Positions 51,162 to 58,622 of a DNA stretch of 58,622 bases are shown in pieces. A model generated the notes under the pieces. That model saw only the letters and a program-made list of their open reading frames with translations, was not told where the DNA came from and did not search any database. The position numbers were made by a program, and so were the translations under genes. This DNA comes from Lysobacteraceae bacterium (GTDB taxonomy: Bacteria; Pseudomonadota; Gammaproteobacteria; Xanthomonadales; BQJN01). The stretch is taken from contig BQJN01000014.1 of the NCBI GenBank assembly GCA_021604725.1, positions 1 to 58,622 of the forward strand, in the 5' to 3' direction. Within the stretch, counting starts at the first letter, position 1, and each line of letters starts with the position of its first letter.

Positions 51162-52424
51162 ATGCATGTGCGACGGCTCAAATGCATGCGGTGTGGTGCT
51201 CACCACGAACCCAACGATCATATCTACGTATGTTCCTGTCATGGGCCGGATGGCATTCTTGATGTCGAGTATGACTATGCAGCGATTTCAGCGAGCTGTC
51301 GCCGCGAGGAACTGCAAGATGGCCAGGGTATGTGGCGCTATCGACCCTTGTTACCACTGCGAGCTGATACCCCAGTCCCGCCGCTGCGTGTTGGTGCGAC
51401 ACCGCTGATTCAGGCCGACCGGCTTGCTGCCGAGCTGGGACTGCATCGCCTATGGGTAAAAGACGAGGGCGTACAGCCGACCGGTTCGCTAAAAGATCGA
51501 GCCAGCGCCATGGCGGTGGCCAAGGCACGCGAGGTTGGCGCCGAGATTATTTGTACGGCGAGCACAGGAAATGCAGCGGCGGCGCTGGCCGGATTGTGCG
51601 CCAGCGACGGCTTGCCTTGTGTGATCTTCGTTCCAGAATCTGCGCCACCGGCCAAGGTCGCTCAAATGCTCGCTTACGGAGCCACCGTTTTGCTGGTCGA
51701 AGGCGACTACGATCAAGCCTTTGATTTGTGCCTGCAGGCTGCGGATCACTTTGCTTGGTACAACCGCAATACGGCGTTCAATCCGTATATGGCCGAAGGC
51801 AAAAAGACGGTCAGCCTGGAAATTTGTGAACAGCGTGGCTGGCAAGCGCCGGATGTGGTGATGGTCAGTGTTGGCGATGGCTGTATTTTGGCCGGTGTTC
51901 ATAAAGGTTTGAGTGATCTGCTTGCACTGGGCTGGATCGACAAAATGCCCCGTTTGCTTGGCGTGCAGGCGGCGGGCAGTAACTATCTTGCGGAGGCGTG
52001 GGCGCGGGGAGAGGACGTCAATGACAAGACAGCGATCTGCCCCGGTACTGTCGCCGATAGTCTTTCCGTTGGTCTGCCGCGTGACCGGCTGAAGGCGATG
52101 CGTGCCATTGAGCGCACTGGGGGCGCTTTCGTGCAGGTCGATGACGAGGCTATCTTGCAGGCAATCCCAACGTTGGCGCGGCTCACAGGCATTTTTGCTG
52201 AGCCTGCTGGTGCCGCCGTAGTGGCGGGGCTGAAAGTCGCGGCAAGTCAGGGGCTGGTGACCGCGGACGATGACATTGTGATAATCAATACCGGCAACGG
52301 TCTCAAGGATGTAGGCAGTGCCCGCCGCAGTGTGACCCTGGCCGGCGACTCCGCGTATATGGTCGCCGCCGATCTGTCAGCCGTTGAGGCGTTGGGTTTG
52401 GCCGGTGCAGGTGGTGCAAAGTGA
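51162..52424 (+). CDS. Threonine-synthase-like PLP enzyme with zinc ribbon
   Basis: This 420-residue fold type II PLP enzyme has an N-terminal zinc ribbon (C-x2-C in KCMRCGAHHE and C-x-C in VCSCHG, about 8-31), as in the archaeal and plant-type threonine synthases and cysteate synthase. The PLP lysine lies in VQPTGSLKDRAS near 118 and the phosphate/substrate loop in CTASTGNAAAALAGLC. GDGCILAGVHKG replaces the usual glycine-rich phosphate cup. It follows sbnB by 8 bases. Sequence supports a beta- or gamma-replacement/elimination on an amino acid. True threonine synthase is unlikely in this operon. Cysteate- or diaminopropionate-related chemistry is possible; the reaction is unknown. Confidence 0.78.
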   Translation: MHVRRLKCMRCGAHHEPNDHIYVCSCHGPDGILDVEYDYAAISASCRREELQDGQGMWRYRPLLPLRADTPVPPLRVGATPLIQADRLAAELGLHRLWVKDEGVQPTGSLKDRASAMAVAKAREVGAEIICTASTGNAAAALAGLCASDGLPCVIFVPESAPPAKVAQMLAYGATVLLVEGDYDQAFDLCLQAADHFAWYNRNTAFNPYMAEGKKTVSLEICEQRGWQAPDVVMVSVGDGCILAGVHKGLSDLLALGWIDKMPRLLGVQAAGSNYLAEAWARGEDVNDKTAICPGTVADSLSVGLPRDRLKAMRAIERTGGAFVQVDDEAILQAIPTLARLTGIFAEPAGAAVVAGLKVAASQGLVTADDDIVIINTGNGLKDVGSARRSVTLAGDSAYMVAADLSAVEALGLAGAGGAK

Positions 52425-52558
52425 GTCTTAGGTATACCCTTGTTGCAGACGGTGGTGGGATTGGATAGATGTCTGGTCCAACACCGATGACCGGGCTGGC
52501 TGAGAGAATATGGTGTTTGTCGACACCTGACCAATGACCGTCATTGGGAGTTATATGC

Positions 52559-54484
52559 ATGTTCTACCGATTATCTACCAGGGCTTTTGCGTTGCTAGTC
52601 TCGGTCGCCACATTGGCCACATTGCTTCCCCTGGCAGCAAACGCTGAATCCGACAAAACGCCCGACGCCCAGGATGCAATGACGCGCGAGCAACGTCGCG
52701 CCTTGCCTCTCTCGGAAAAACTACGTATTTCGCGACCCGCACCCAACAAAGCTCCAGCAGGTTTTGTGCCAATCCCCGGCGTACCAGATATTCTGCAGTC
52801 GATTGATCACCAGGGAGTGATACGCAACGAATTGCAAGACGGTGTCGACCCGACCGTACCTTTGCGTGCCGATGAACTGGTTCCGTTTGGCCTGGAGATT
52901 GCAGCCGCTCAAGCCGGTGTCGCGGCCGTCAAGTCTGCCAGCCCGCCGTCTATCCTGCGCAACACACATTCGTTTCCGTTTACAACCATCGCCAAAATGC
53001 TGATGGATTTCGATGGCTACCTGTACAACTGCAGCGCGACGCTGGTCAATCGCTATTTTCTTCTCACCGCGGCGCACTGCATTTACAACCATGACCCGAA
53101 TCAGGATGACGACACCAGTGACGCCCAATGGGCTGACCAGGTTTGGGTGTTTCCAGGCCAAACCGACTACATCGTCGTCGATGGATTCATCGAACGTCCG
53201 TTTGGCGAAGCCAATTGGAGTGAGCTGTATGCATACACGGGGTGGACACAGCAAGCCGACATTGAGTTTGACCAGGCATTTGTGCGCATCGATCGACCAC
53301 TGGGTGAGCATGCCGGCTGGATGGGGTATGAGACGAACACAACAACCAGTTCGCTGAACTTTTCTGGCTACCCGGTTCAAGCGCCCTACGTTCCCTCCGA
53401 TTCCATTGTTCAGTACTGGGGCTATGATCCAGACAACGTTACTGGCTATAGCACCAACCGTATTCACCTCAACGCATTTGTCTATGGAGGGCACAGTGGG
53501 GGTCCTGCATGGCGCTACGACGGCAGCCAACGCCGATTGCAAGGCATGAACTCCACCAGCAACCGTGTCGGGTCGGCCACAGCGGCGCGTATCACCAACC
53601 AGGTGTTCGACGACTTACAGGCTGAAATTGATGAGCCCAGGACAGAAACCCTGCGTCCTGATTTGGCAGAGTGGACGCGCTGGACTGCGTACCCCACGAA
53701 GACGCTTTACACGCTACTTGCTCAACCCGGCGAGTCCATCGCATTTGACTACAATATTGGCAACCATGGTTTCGCTGATACTGGCACTATTGTCGTAGAC
53801 TTTTACCTTTCCCCAGTTCCAGACTTTTCTTTCCCGCCCGGTGCATCGGACGTTTTCATAGGACAAACACAGCTTTCAAACTTGGCAGAAAACCATTGGT
53901 ACCTGCCATTTGAGTCAATCGACCTTCCAGCGGGTCTGGGTGGTGGCAATTGGTATGTCAGTTGGTTTGCCTACAGCAGCAACACCGAATACAGCTCTTA
54001 CACATCAACGCGGTGCAGCCCCTTTTGCAACAATACCGCTAGTATCGAAACCCAACCGCTGCGCGTGGCCAACCCGTGGGAGCAACCGGACCTGATCATT
54101 GATCTATTCGATATCCAGAGCAGTGACCTGCAGCACGACGAGCTGTACTCGATTGACCTTGCTTTTGCTAATGATGGCAACTTCCACGCCCGCACTTCCT
54201 GGGGCGGCGTATATTTGAGCGATGACAACCATTGCTCTTCAAGCCAAGACATTTCACTGTCAATTTTCCAGACCACCGCGCTGGACCCGCTAGTGACGAC
54301 CAACACTAACGTGACCCTGCTAATTCCCGATCATGTCCCGGTTGGAAGCGCTTGGTTGTGCGTCATTGCTGACGTCTTTGACGACGTACAGGAGTCGGAT
54401 GAACAAAACAACACTGCGATAGTCAGCGTCAACGTCTTGCCATCCGACCTGATATTCATGGGTTCCTTCGGGGACTTGTTGTGA
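52559..54484 (+). CDS. Secreted trypsin-like serine protease with CARDB-type C-terminal region
   Basis: From the ATG at 52559 (TTGGGAG upstream) the protein has 641 residues. A signal peptide (about 1-28) is followed by a propeptide-like segment to about 135. A chymotrypsin-fold domain follows, with H173 in LTAAHCIYNH, D238 in IEFDQAFVRID and S313 in GGHSGGPAW, plus CSATLVNRYFLLT with a disulfide cysteine. These resemble V8/glutamyl-endopeptidase relatives. After residue 370 come two CARDB-like beta domains (LDQ-type ...DLIIDLFDIQSSDLQHDELYSIDLAFANDGNFHA...). The C-terminus is LPSDLIFMGSFGDLL. It is secreted, probably self-processed. It follows the diaminopropionate operon by 134 bases but has no obvious link to it. 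Confidence 0.85.
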   Translation: MFYRLSTRAFALLVSVATLATLLPLAANAESDKTPDAQDAMTREQRRALPLSEKLRISRPAPNKAPAGFVPIPGVPDILQSIDHQGVIRNELQDGVDPTVPLRADELVPFGLEIAAAQAGVAAVKSASPPSILRNTHSFPFTTIAKMLMDFDGYLYNCSATLVNRYFLLTAAHCIYNHDPNQDDDTSDAQWADQVWVFPGQTDYIVVDGFIERPFGEANWSELYAYTGWTQQADIEFDQAFVRIDRPLGEHAGWMGYETNTTTSSLNFSGYPVQAPYVPSDSIVQYWGYDPDNVTGYSTNRIHLNAFVYGGHSGGPAWRYDGSQRRLQGMNSTSNRVGSATAARITNQVFDDLQAEIDEPRTETLRPDLAEWTRWTAYPTKTLYTLLAQPGESIAFDYNIGNHGFADTGTIVVDFYLSPVPDFSFPPGASDVFIGQTQLSNLAENHWYLPFESIDLPAGLGGGNWYVSWFAYSSNTEYSSYTSTRCSPFCNNTASIETQPLRVANPWEQPDLIIDLFDIQSSDLQHDELYSIDLAFANDGNFHARTSWGGVYLSDDNHCSSSQDISLSIFQTTALDPLVTTNTNVTLLIPDHVPVGSAWLCVIADVFDDVQESDEQNNTAIVSVNVLPSDLIFMGSFGDLL

Positions 54485-54548
54485 AGGGCTGTTAAAGCGG
54501 GAGGTTGTTGGCACCAGGGCCCAGCGCCCTCGTCGGGTATAATGTGAA

Positions 54549-54580
54549 CCCATGGATTTCAATGGGTTAGATGGGTGCAT
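54549..54580. repeat. Fragment of the CAATGGGTT hairpin module
   Basis: CCATGGATTTCAATGGGTTAG matches the stem half seen at 6978-6989 and the head of 21373-21383, but the second half of the stem has decayed (ATGGGTGCATCG). It lies between the protease stop and the first alpha/beta hydrolase. Confidence 0.5.
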
Positions 54581-54628
54581 CGTTTTTCGGGGTCGTTCGA
54601 CTTGCCCGGCGTTTCATGGAGTAGGAGC

Positions 54629-55696
54629 ATGAACCGAGCTACATCAATCTCTATTTGCGTCCTGCTGAGCCTGCCAAGCTTTGCTATGGCCCAAAGCTAT
54701 ACCCCTCAGGAATCTGCCACCGTTGGCGCGGCATCCACCACTTTGCTGGGCTATCAGGACATCACCATGGACACTCGGGTCTTTCAAGTGGCATGGCGCT
54801 TTCCGGAAGGTTTGATGGGTGCCCAGCCGGTAGTGGTGTGGTCGCATGGTGGAGCAGCGGGCCAGACCAATGCCACCAACGTGCTTCCCGAGTGGGCTGC
54901 CAAAGTGGTGCAGGCCGGCTTTGTGTCTGTCAGCATCGCCCATACTGGCCGGGACCAAAGCAGTCGCGAAGCCCTGTGTACCGAGCTAGGGATTCCCCTG
55001 GATACGCCGTCGCCTTCGGACTTGGATTGCCAAAATTTCAAGCATCTCAATTTCGACCGCCCCTTCGACATCCGGCGCGCACTAAATTTTGTTGAAGACC
55101 TGGCCCTGGCCGAACCTGACCGGGTGGATGCCAGTCGTATCGTGGTGGCCGGTCATTCCTCTGGGTCTGGGGGCACCTTGTCGGTCGCTGGTGCAGCCCG
55201 TCAGTTCGCTGCCATTCACTCCGACCTGGACGATCCAAGACCGCTGGCATTCATGGCATTTTCGCCCCAAGGGCCTGGTGTCGAAGGCATGTTCGACACC
55301 GACCACCTACAGCCCGACCACTCGTGGGAAAACATCACGCGTCCAGTGCTGGTAGGGACTGGCGCCGGGGACAACTCTTGCACCCCTCGCTTCTCGTGCG
55401 ACAACGGCAGCCCGCCTCGGACCCGCCGTATCCCGTTCCAACGCATGCCGGCAGGGGATAAGTACTTGATGTACATCCGTGATGTACAGGCTGCTCATGT
55501 GATGTTCGGCATGGAAGTGTCTGCTTGCATGGCTCAGGTAGACCCGGCCCGTTGTATGGAATTTGAAGACTGGCTCGGATCCTCAGCCCACGCCTTTCTG
55601 GACGCCTACTTGCGAGACAACGCAGCGGCGCTGCAGTGGCTGGATGGCGAACTGCAATTGCTCACTGGCGGCGATGTGGAATGGAGCAGCAAATGA
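54629..55696 (+). CDS. Secreted alpha/beta hydrolase (first of a pair)
   Basis: From the ATG at 54629 (GGAGTAGGAG upstream) it has 355 residues. The signal peptide ends near AMAQS. The alpha/beta-hydrolase fold shows the oxyanion strand PVVVWSHGGAAGQTN near 67-81 and the nucleophile S177 in VAGHSSGSGG. An acidic residue and histidine near the C-terminus (RDVQAAHVMFGM) complete a triad. It has several cysteines in pairs (CTEL...DCQN, SCTPRFSCDN, SACMAQVDPARC). It resembles the dienelactone-hydrolase/polyester-esterase group loosely; the substrate is unknown. Its stop overlaps the start of a paralogue. Confidence 0.8.
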   Translation: MNRATSISICVLLSLPSFAMAQSYTPQESATVGAASTTLLGYQDITMDTRVFQVAWRFPEGLMGAQPVVVWSHGGAAGQTNATNVLPEWAAKVVQAGFVSVSIAHTGRDQSSREALCTELGIPLDTPSPSDLDCQNFKHLNFDRPFDIRRALNFVEDLALAEPDRVDASRIVVAGHSSGSGGTLSVAGAARQFAAIHSDLDDPRPLAFMAFSPQGPGVEGMFDTDHLQPDHSWENITRPVLVGTGAGDNSCTPRFSCDNGSPPRTRRIPFQRMPAGDKYLMYIRDVQAAHVMFGMEVSACMAQVDPARCMEFEDWLGSSAHAFLDAYLRDNAAALQWLDGELQLLTGGDVEWSSK

Positions 55697-56868
55697 CCAC
55701 TGTACGCACCTTGGTCTGCCTTGTTCTGCTAGCTGCCTTTGGCCAGGCCCGGGCCCAAGTCTACACCCCGGCGGTGACCGCCAGCGGCACAGACAGTGCA
55801 GTCTTTGACCACCACTACACTGATATCAGCGGCCAGACCCGACTCATCGCATTTGTAATTCGCTATCCCGATGTGGCCGGCCCCCAGCCGGTAGTGTTGT
55901 TGTCCCATGGTGGTGGCAACGGACTGTGTTCGCCCATTGGGGCGTTACGGGAGTGGCGCTTCCGTACTACCCAGGCCGGTTACGTTAGCGTTTCGGTAGC
56001 CCACGCTCCCCATTACGACTACGACTCGAGCACTGGCCTGCCTGGGTGCCCCGGTCAGGCAGATCCGGCGTCAGTAGATCTGATGTGCCAGGCGCTCAAC
56101 GTCGACAATACACCGAACCCCGACGAACGCAATGAATGCGAACGTGTCGGTATCATCAACTGGGATCGGACCCAGGACCTTACAGAGGTTATCGGTCAGT
56201 TGCAGCAGTTGGCGAGTTCAGCGCCCTGGGACACGCGACTGGATATGGATAGGTTGGCGGTGGCCGGGCATTCTGGAGGTGCCGCGGGGGCAATTTCTCT
56301 AGGTGGGGCAATTCGCGCATTTGGTCGGGACGACATGGGCGATGTCAACTACCCCGACCTGAGTCATCCACTGGTCGACGCGCAGGTTCTGCTGTCGCCT
56401 GCAGGCTCTGGGCGGCTGGGTTTCTATGACACCGGTTTTGACCAATCCAATCAATCCTGGCAAGCCATCAACATCCCTACGCTGATGCTTACAGGCGACG
56501 GGGACAATACCTGTAGCCCCCGGGGAAATTGCATCGGCGGAGATTCCCCCACCACCCGTAAAGTGGCATTCGAGCTCCTGCCCCCGACAACCCAGGGTTA
56601 TCTGCTCGATGTGGTCGACAGCGCGACCTCCCATTCCCTGTTTGGTGGCAACATCCAGAGTTGCTACGACGACCCCGGCGTAGTCCCGGCCCATTGTGAC
56701 GTGATGACCGACTGGCTGACCGGATCTATCCACGCCTTCCTCGATGCCTGGTTGCGCGACCACCAGCCTGCCATGGTTTTTCTGAATCAAGGCTTAATCA
56801 CAGGCCTGACAGGTGGGGTAGCGCAATGGACTGCGCCTGATCTGATTTTTATTGCCGGGTTTCAGTAG
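55693..56868 (+). CDS. Secreted alpha/beta hydrolase (second of a pair)
   Basis: From the ATG at 55693, overlapping the stop of the first hydrolase as ATGA (GGAG seven bases upstream), it has 391 residues; an in-frame ATG at 55681 is an alternative. A signal peptide precedes QVYTPAV. The fold repeats that of its neighbour: PVVLLSHGGGNGLCS, nucleophile S194 in AVAGHSGGAAGA, and a histidine late in DVVDSATSHSLFGG. Cysteine pairs occur (LMCQALN, SCYDDPGVVPAHC). It ends APDLIFIAGFQ, a hydrophobic tail like that of the protease at 52559. The pair arose by duplication and the proteins probably act outside the cell on ester or amide substrates. Confidence 0.8.
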   Translation: MTTVRTLVCLVLLAAFGQARAQVYTPAVTASGTDSAVFDHHYTDISGQTRLIAFVIRYPDVAGPQPVVLLSHGGGNGLCSPIGALREWRFRTTQAGYVSVSVAHAPHYDYDSSTGLPGCPGQADPASVDLMCQALNVDNTPNPDERNECERVGIINWDRTQDLTEVIGQLQQLASSAPWDTRLDMDRLAVAGHSGGAAGAISLGGAIRAFGRDDMGDVNYPDLSHPLVDAQVLLSPAGSGRLGFYDTGFDQSNQSWQAINIPTLMLTGDGDNTCSPRGNCIGGDSPTTRKVAFELLPPTTQGYLLDVVDSATSHSLFGGNIQSCYDDPGVVPAHCDVMTDWLTGSIHAFLDAWLRDHQPAMVFLNQGLITGLTGGVAQWTAPDLIFIAGFQ

Positions 56869-56895
56869 CTGCTGCTCGATCCCGATTGACGATGG

Positions 56896-56925
56896 AGGCT
56901 TCGCATAAAGAAGCCTTGGTTTCAT
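56896..56925 (+). terminator. Candidate terminator after the hydrolase pair
   Basis: AGGCTTC-GCATAAA-GAAGCCT (56896-56916) is a 7-bp perfect stem followed by TGGTTTCATTG, a weak T-rich tract. It lies about 28 bases after the stop codon. The rest of the gap 56917-57170 holds the palindrome at 57015-57042 and no gene. Confidence 0.55.
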
Positions 56926-57014
56926 TGAACAGTCCGTGCAGCCGGGTTTTCGGTAGTAACTTCTGGTGTTCAGGCTAGGAGGTTCGCGGCGATATTTATT
57001 CGCTACGCGACTCT

Positions 57015-57042
57015 GGATTCCGGGTCAATTGTCCGGAATGAC
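57015..57042. repeat. GGATTCCGG/CCGGAATGAC palindrome
   Basis: GGATTCCGG and CCGGAATGAC face each other around GTCAATTGT (stem ATTCCGG/CCGGAAT). The outline GGATTCCNG...CNGGAATGAC is that of short intergenic repeats common in gammaproteobacteria. It differs from the NGGA hairpins in the rest of the window. It lies between the hydrolase pair and icmF. Confidence 0.6.
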
Positions 57043-57170
57043 GAAGGTGATGGCGGGCCAGCGCTATCAGGGCGAGTCATGCTCAAGCTCGCGTTGCTAG
57101 GACGCATTCGCTTCCCTGGCGCTCGTGGTAAACTGGGCGGCTGATATGAGCTTTAGCCAGGATTGCGACC

Positions 57171-58622
57171 ATGAGTACTCCCGCCGAAAAAGTTGCTGCC
57201 CAGTTACCGGCAAATAACGCGCCCCTCCGCTTTGTCACAGCCGCCTCGTTATTTGATGGGCACGATGCCGCAATCAATATCATGCGTCGCCTGATTCAGG
57301 CGCAGGGTGTTGAGGTGGTGCATCTGGGTCATAACCGGTCGGTTGAGGATGTGGTTCGCGCTGCGTTGCAGGAAGATGCTGACGGCATCGCGCTCAGTTC
57401 CTACCAGGGCGGCCACATGGAGTACTTCAAGTACATGGTCGACATGCTCAAGGAGCGCGGTGGCGAACATATCCGAGTGTTTGGTGGCGGCGGTGGCACC
57501 ATTACGCTCGATGAGATCGCGGAGTTGCATGACTACGGTGTCGAGCGGGTTTATCACCCGGAAGACGGCATGGGCCTGGGACTGGTGCCGATGATTGAGG
57601 ACGTGGTCAAACGAACCCATGATCATCGTCAGGCAACGACTAGTGTCGAACAAGTCGAGTTGACCGATGAACTGGCTGTCGGGCGCATGATCTCCGCGAT
57701 CGAGGAAGGGGTAATTGGCGACGATGAACTGGCCCGCCTGCGAAAAATATGGCAAGCAGCCAGCGGCAAGACGCCGGTGGTCGGCATTACCGGAACCGGT
57801 GGCGCTGGAAAATCCTCGGTTACTGATGAAATTCTCAATCGCTTTTTGGAGTGCTTTCCGCAGATGCGCGTGGCCGTGGTCGCGGTTGACCCAACTCGTC
57901 GCAAAACCGGCGGTGCGCTGCTGGGCGATCGCATCCGCATGAACTCACTGCGCAGCGATCGTGTGTACATGCGATCGATTGCAACTCGTCGCCAACACCT
58001 GTCGACCAGTGCCATGCTGGGCGACTGCATTTCTTTCCTGAAAAGCCTGCAGTTTGATTTGATCATCGTCGAAACAGCAGGTATCGGTCAGTCCGATTCG
58101 GAAATCGTCGATCTGGTTGACTTTCCAATGTACGTCATGACCTCGGATTTCGGCGCTGCCTCGCAGTTGGAAAAGATCGACATGCTCGATTTCGCCGAGT
58201 TGGTGGTGTTAAACAAGTTTGACCGTCGTGGCGCCGAGGATGCGCTGCGTGACGTGCGCAAACAGTGGAAGCGCAATCAGCTCAAGTTCGACATGGCCGA
58301 TGAGGATGTGCCGGTCTTTCCAACCATCGCCAGTCAATTCAACGATCCTGGCGTCAGCTGGATGTTTACCAACTTGTGTCAGATGCTGGCCGACAAGTTG
58401 GGGCTGGATCGAGATCGGTGGACGCCACAGCTCGACACCACACTGAAACAACCGAAGGCGACGGCACTAATCCCGGGTGACCGCACCCGTTACCTGGCAG
58501 AAATCGCCGAGCAAGGTAGAGCTATTGACCAAAGCGTATTGGCGCAGGCCGACGCGGCATCCATGGCACAACACTTCTATGAGTCGTTGAAAGCATTGGG
58601 CGACAGCAAATTACCCGCTGCG
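57171..58622 (+). CDS. icmF: Fused isobutyryl-CoA mutase, N-terminal part (cut by window end)
   Basis: 484 codons are visible and the frame is still open at 58622. The B12-binding domain (about 20-150) has the base-off signature with H31 in SLFDGHDAAIN, GLHNRSVED-type HLGHNRSVE and the FGGGGGT loop near 104-110. The MeaI-type GTPase domain (about 165-440) has the Walker A loop GTGGAGKSS near 208-216, DxxG-like ETAGIGQSDSE and NKFD. The text SQLEKIDMLDFAELVVLNKF is typical of IcmF, the fusion of B12 domain, G-protein chaperone and mutase barrel that interconverts isobutyryl- and butyryl-CoA. The barrel itself should follow beyond the window. The start is an ATG at 57171. Confidence 0.93.
   Translation, partial: MSTPAEKVAAQLPANNAPLRFVTAASLFDGHDAAINIMRRLIQAQGVEVVHLGHNRSVEDVVRAALQEDADGIALSSYQGGHMEYFKYMVDMLKERGGEHIRVFGGGGGTITLDEIAELHDYGVERVYHPEDGMGLGLVPMIEDVVKRTHDHRQATTSVEQVELTDELAVGRMISAIEEGVIGDDELARLRKIWQAASGKTPVVGITGTGGAGKSSVTDEILNRFLECFPQMRVAVVAVDPTRRKTGGALLGDRIRMNSLRSDRVYMRSIATRRQHLSTSAMLGDCISFLKSLQFDLIIVETAGIGQSDSEIVDLVDFPMYVMTSDFGAASQLEKIDMLDFAELVVLNKFDRRGAEDALRDVRKQWKRNQLKFDMADEDVPVFPTIASQFNDPGVSWMFTNLCQMLADKLGLDRDRWTPQLDTTLKQPKATALIPGDRTRYLAEIAEQGRAIDQSVLAQADAASMAQHFYESLKALGDSKLPAA

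Noticed and set aside
47315..56868. Complete siderophore cluster
   Set aside because: Only the SbnA/SbnB pair is present; no NIS synthetase, NRPS, receptor or exporter is found in the window.

Overview
The window reads as a chromosomal segment of a gammaproteobacterium. The csiV-mfd pair, the amgK-murU recycling pair, a TrpR-family regulator facing the histidine operon and the tandem TolB-like/TPR membrane proteins point to the Xanthomonadales/Wenzhouxiangella/Chromatiales side of the class. This is an inference from gene content; there is no rRNA gene. No phage gene, transposase or CRISPR array was found.

Layout. 1-750: tandem hairpin-rich repeats. 754-3033 (minus): an ECF sigma factor, its membrane anti-sigma candidate and two Spy/CpxP-like periplasmic proteins, interrupted by a MITE-like element and a palindromic repeat. 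3134-6718 (minus): murB, pyrD and an ALDH7-type aldehyde dehydrogenase. 7189-16033 (minus): an exported RidA-like lipoprotein, a DUF4440 protein, two membrane LytTR regulators, csiV, mfd and an NhaC antiporter. 16150-27554 (plus): an acyltransferase, two large secreted paralogues of an unrecognised cysteine-patterned family, a serine hydrolase, a two-component system, and a second ECF sigma/anti-sigma group. 27526-36304 (minus): the complete histidine operon hisGDCBHAFI-E, running through stop/start overlaps into amgK and murU. A TrpR-like gene (probable hisR) diverges from it, and a perfect palindrome overlaps the his -10 box. 36789-42369 (minus): three translationally coupled TolB-like/TPR paralogues. 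42625-43980: an NnrU-like membrane protein and a FabG-like reductase. 44303: tRNA-Leu(CAA), followed by a repeat array. 44911-47198 (minus): two secreted proteins.

47315-56868 (plus) is the most accessory-looking part. It holds a thioredoxin-like lipoprotein, then a tight four-gene operon: a sulfotransferase-fold protein, SbnA-like and SbnB-like enzymes for L-2,3-diaminopropionate, and a zinc-ribbon threonine-synthase-like PLP enzyme. After these come a secreted trypsin-like protease and two coupled secreted alpha/beta hydrolases. The window ends inside icmF (from 57171), the fused isobutyryl-CoA mutase.

Two general patterns stand out. Intergenic DNA is filled with short elements built from hairpins whose stems vary with pairing preserved, while the loop stays NGGA (TCCN on the other strand). 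Several unrelated exported proteins end in a similar hydrophobic F-G-F tail. The best candidates for undescribed biology are the diaminopropionate-type operon, the four-cysteine secreted modules at 17513-21334, and the NGGA hairpin family.
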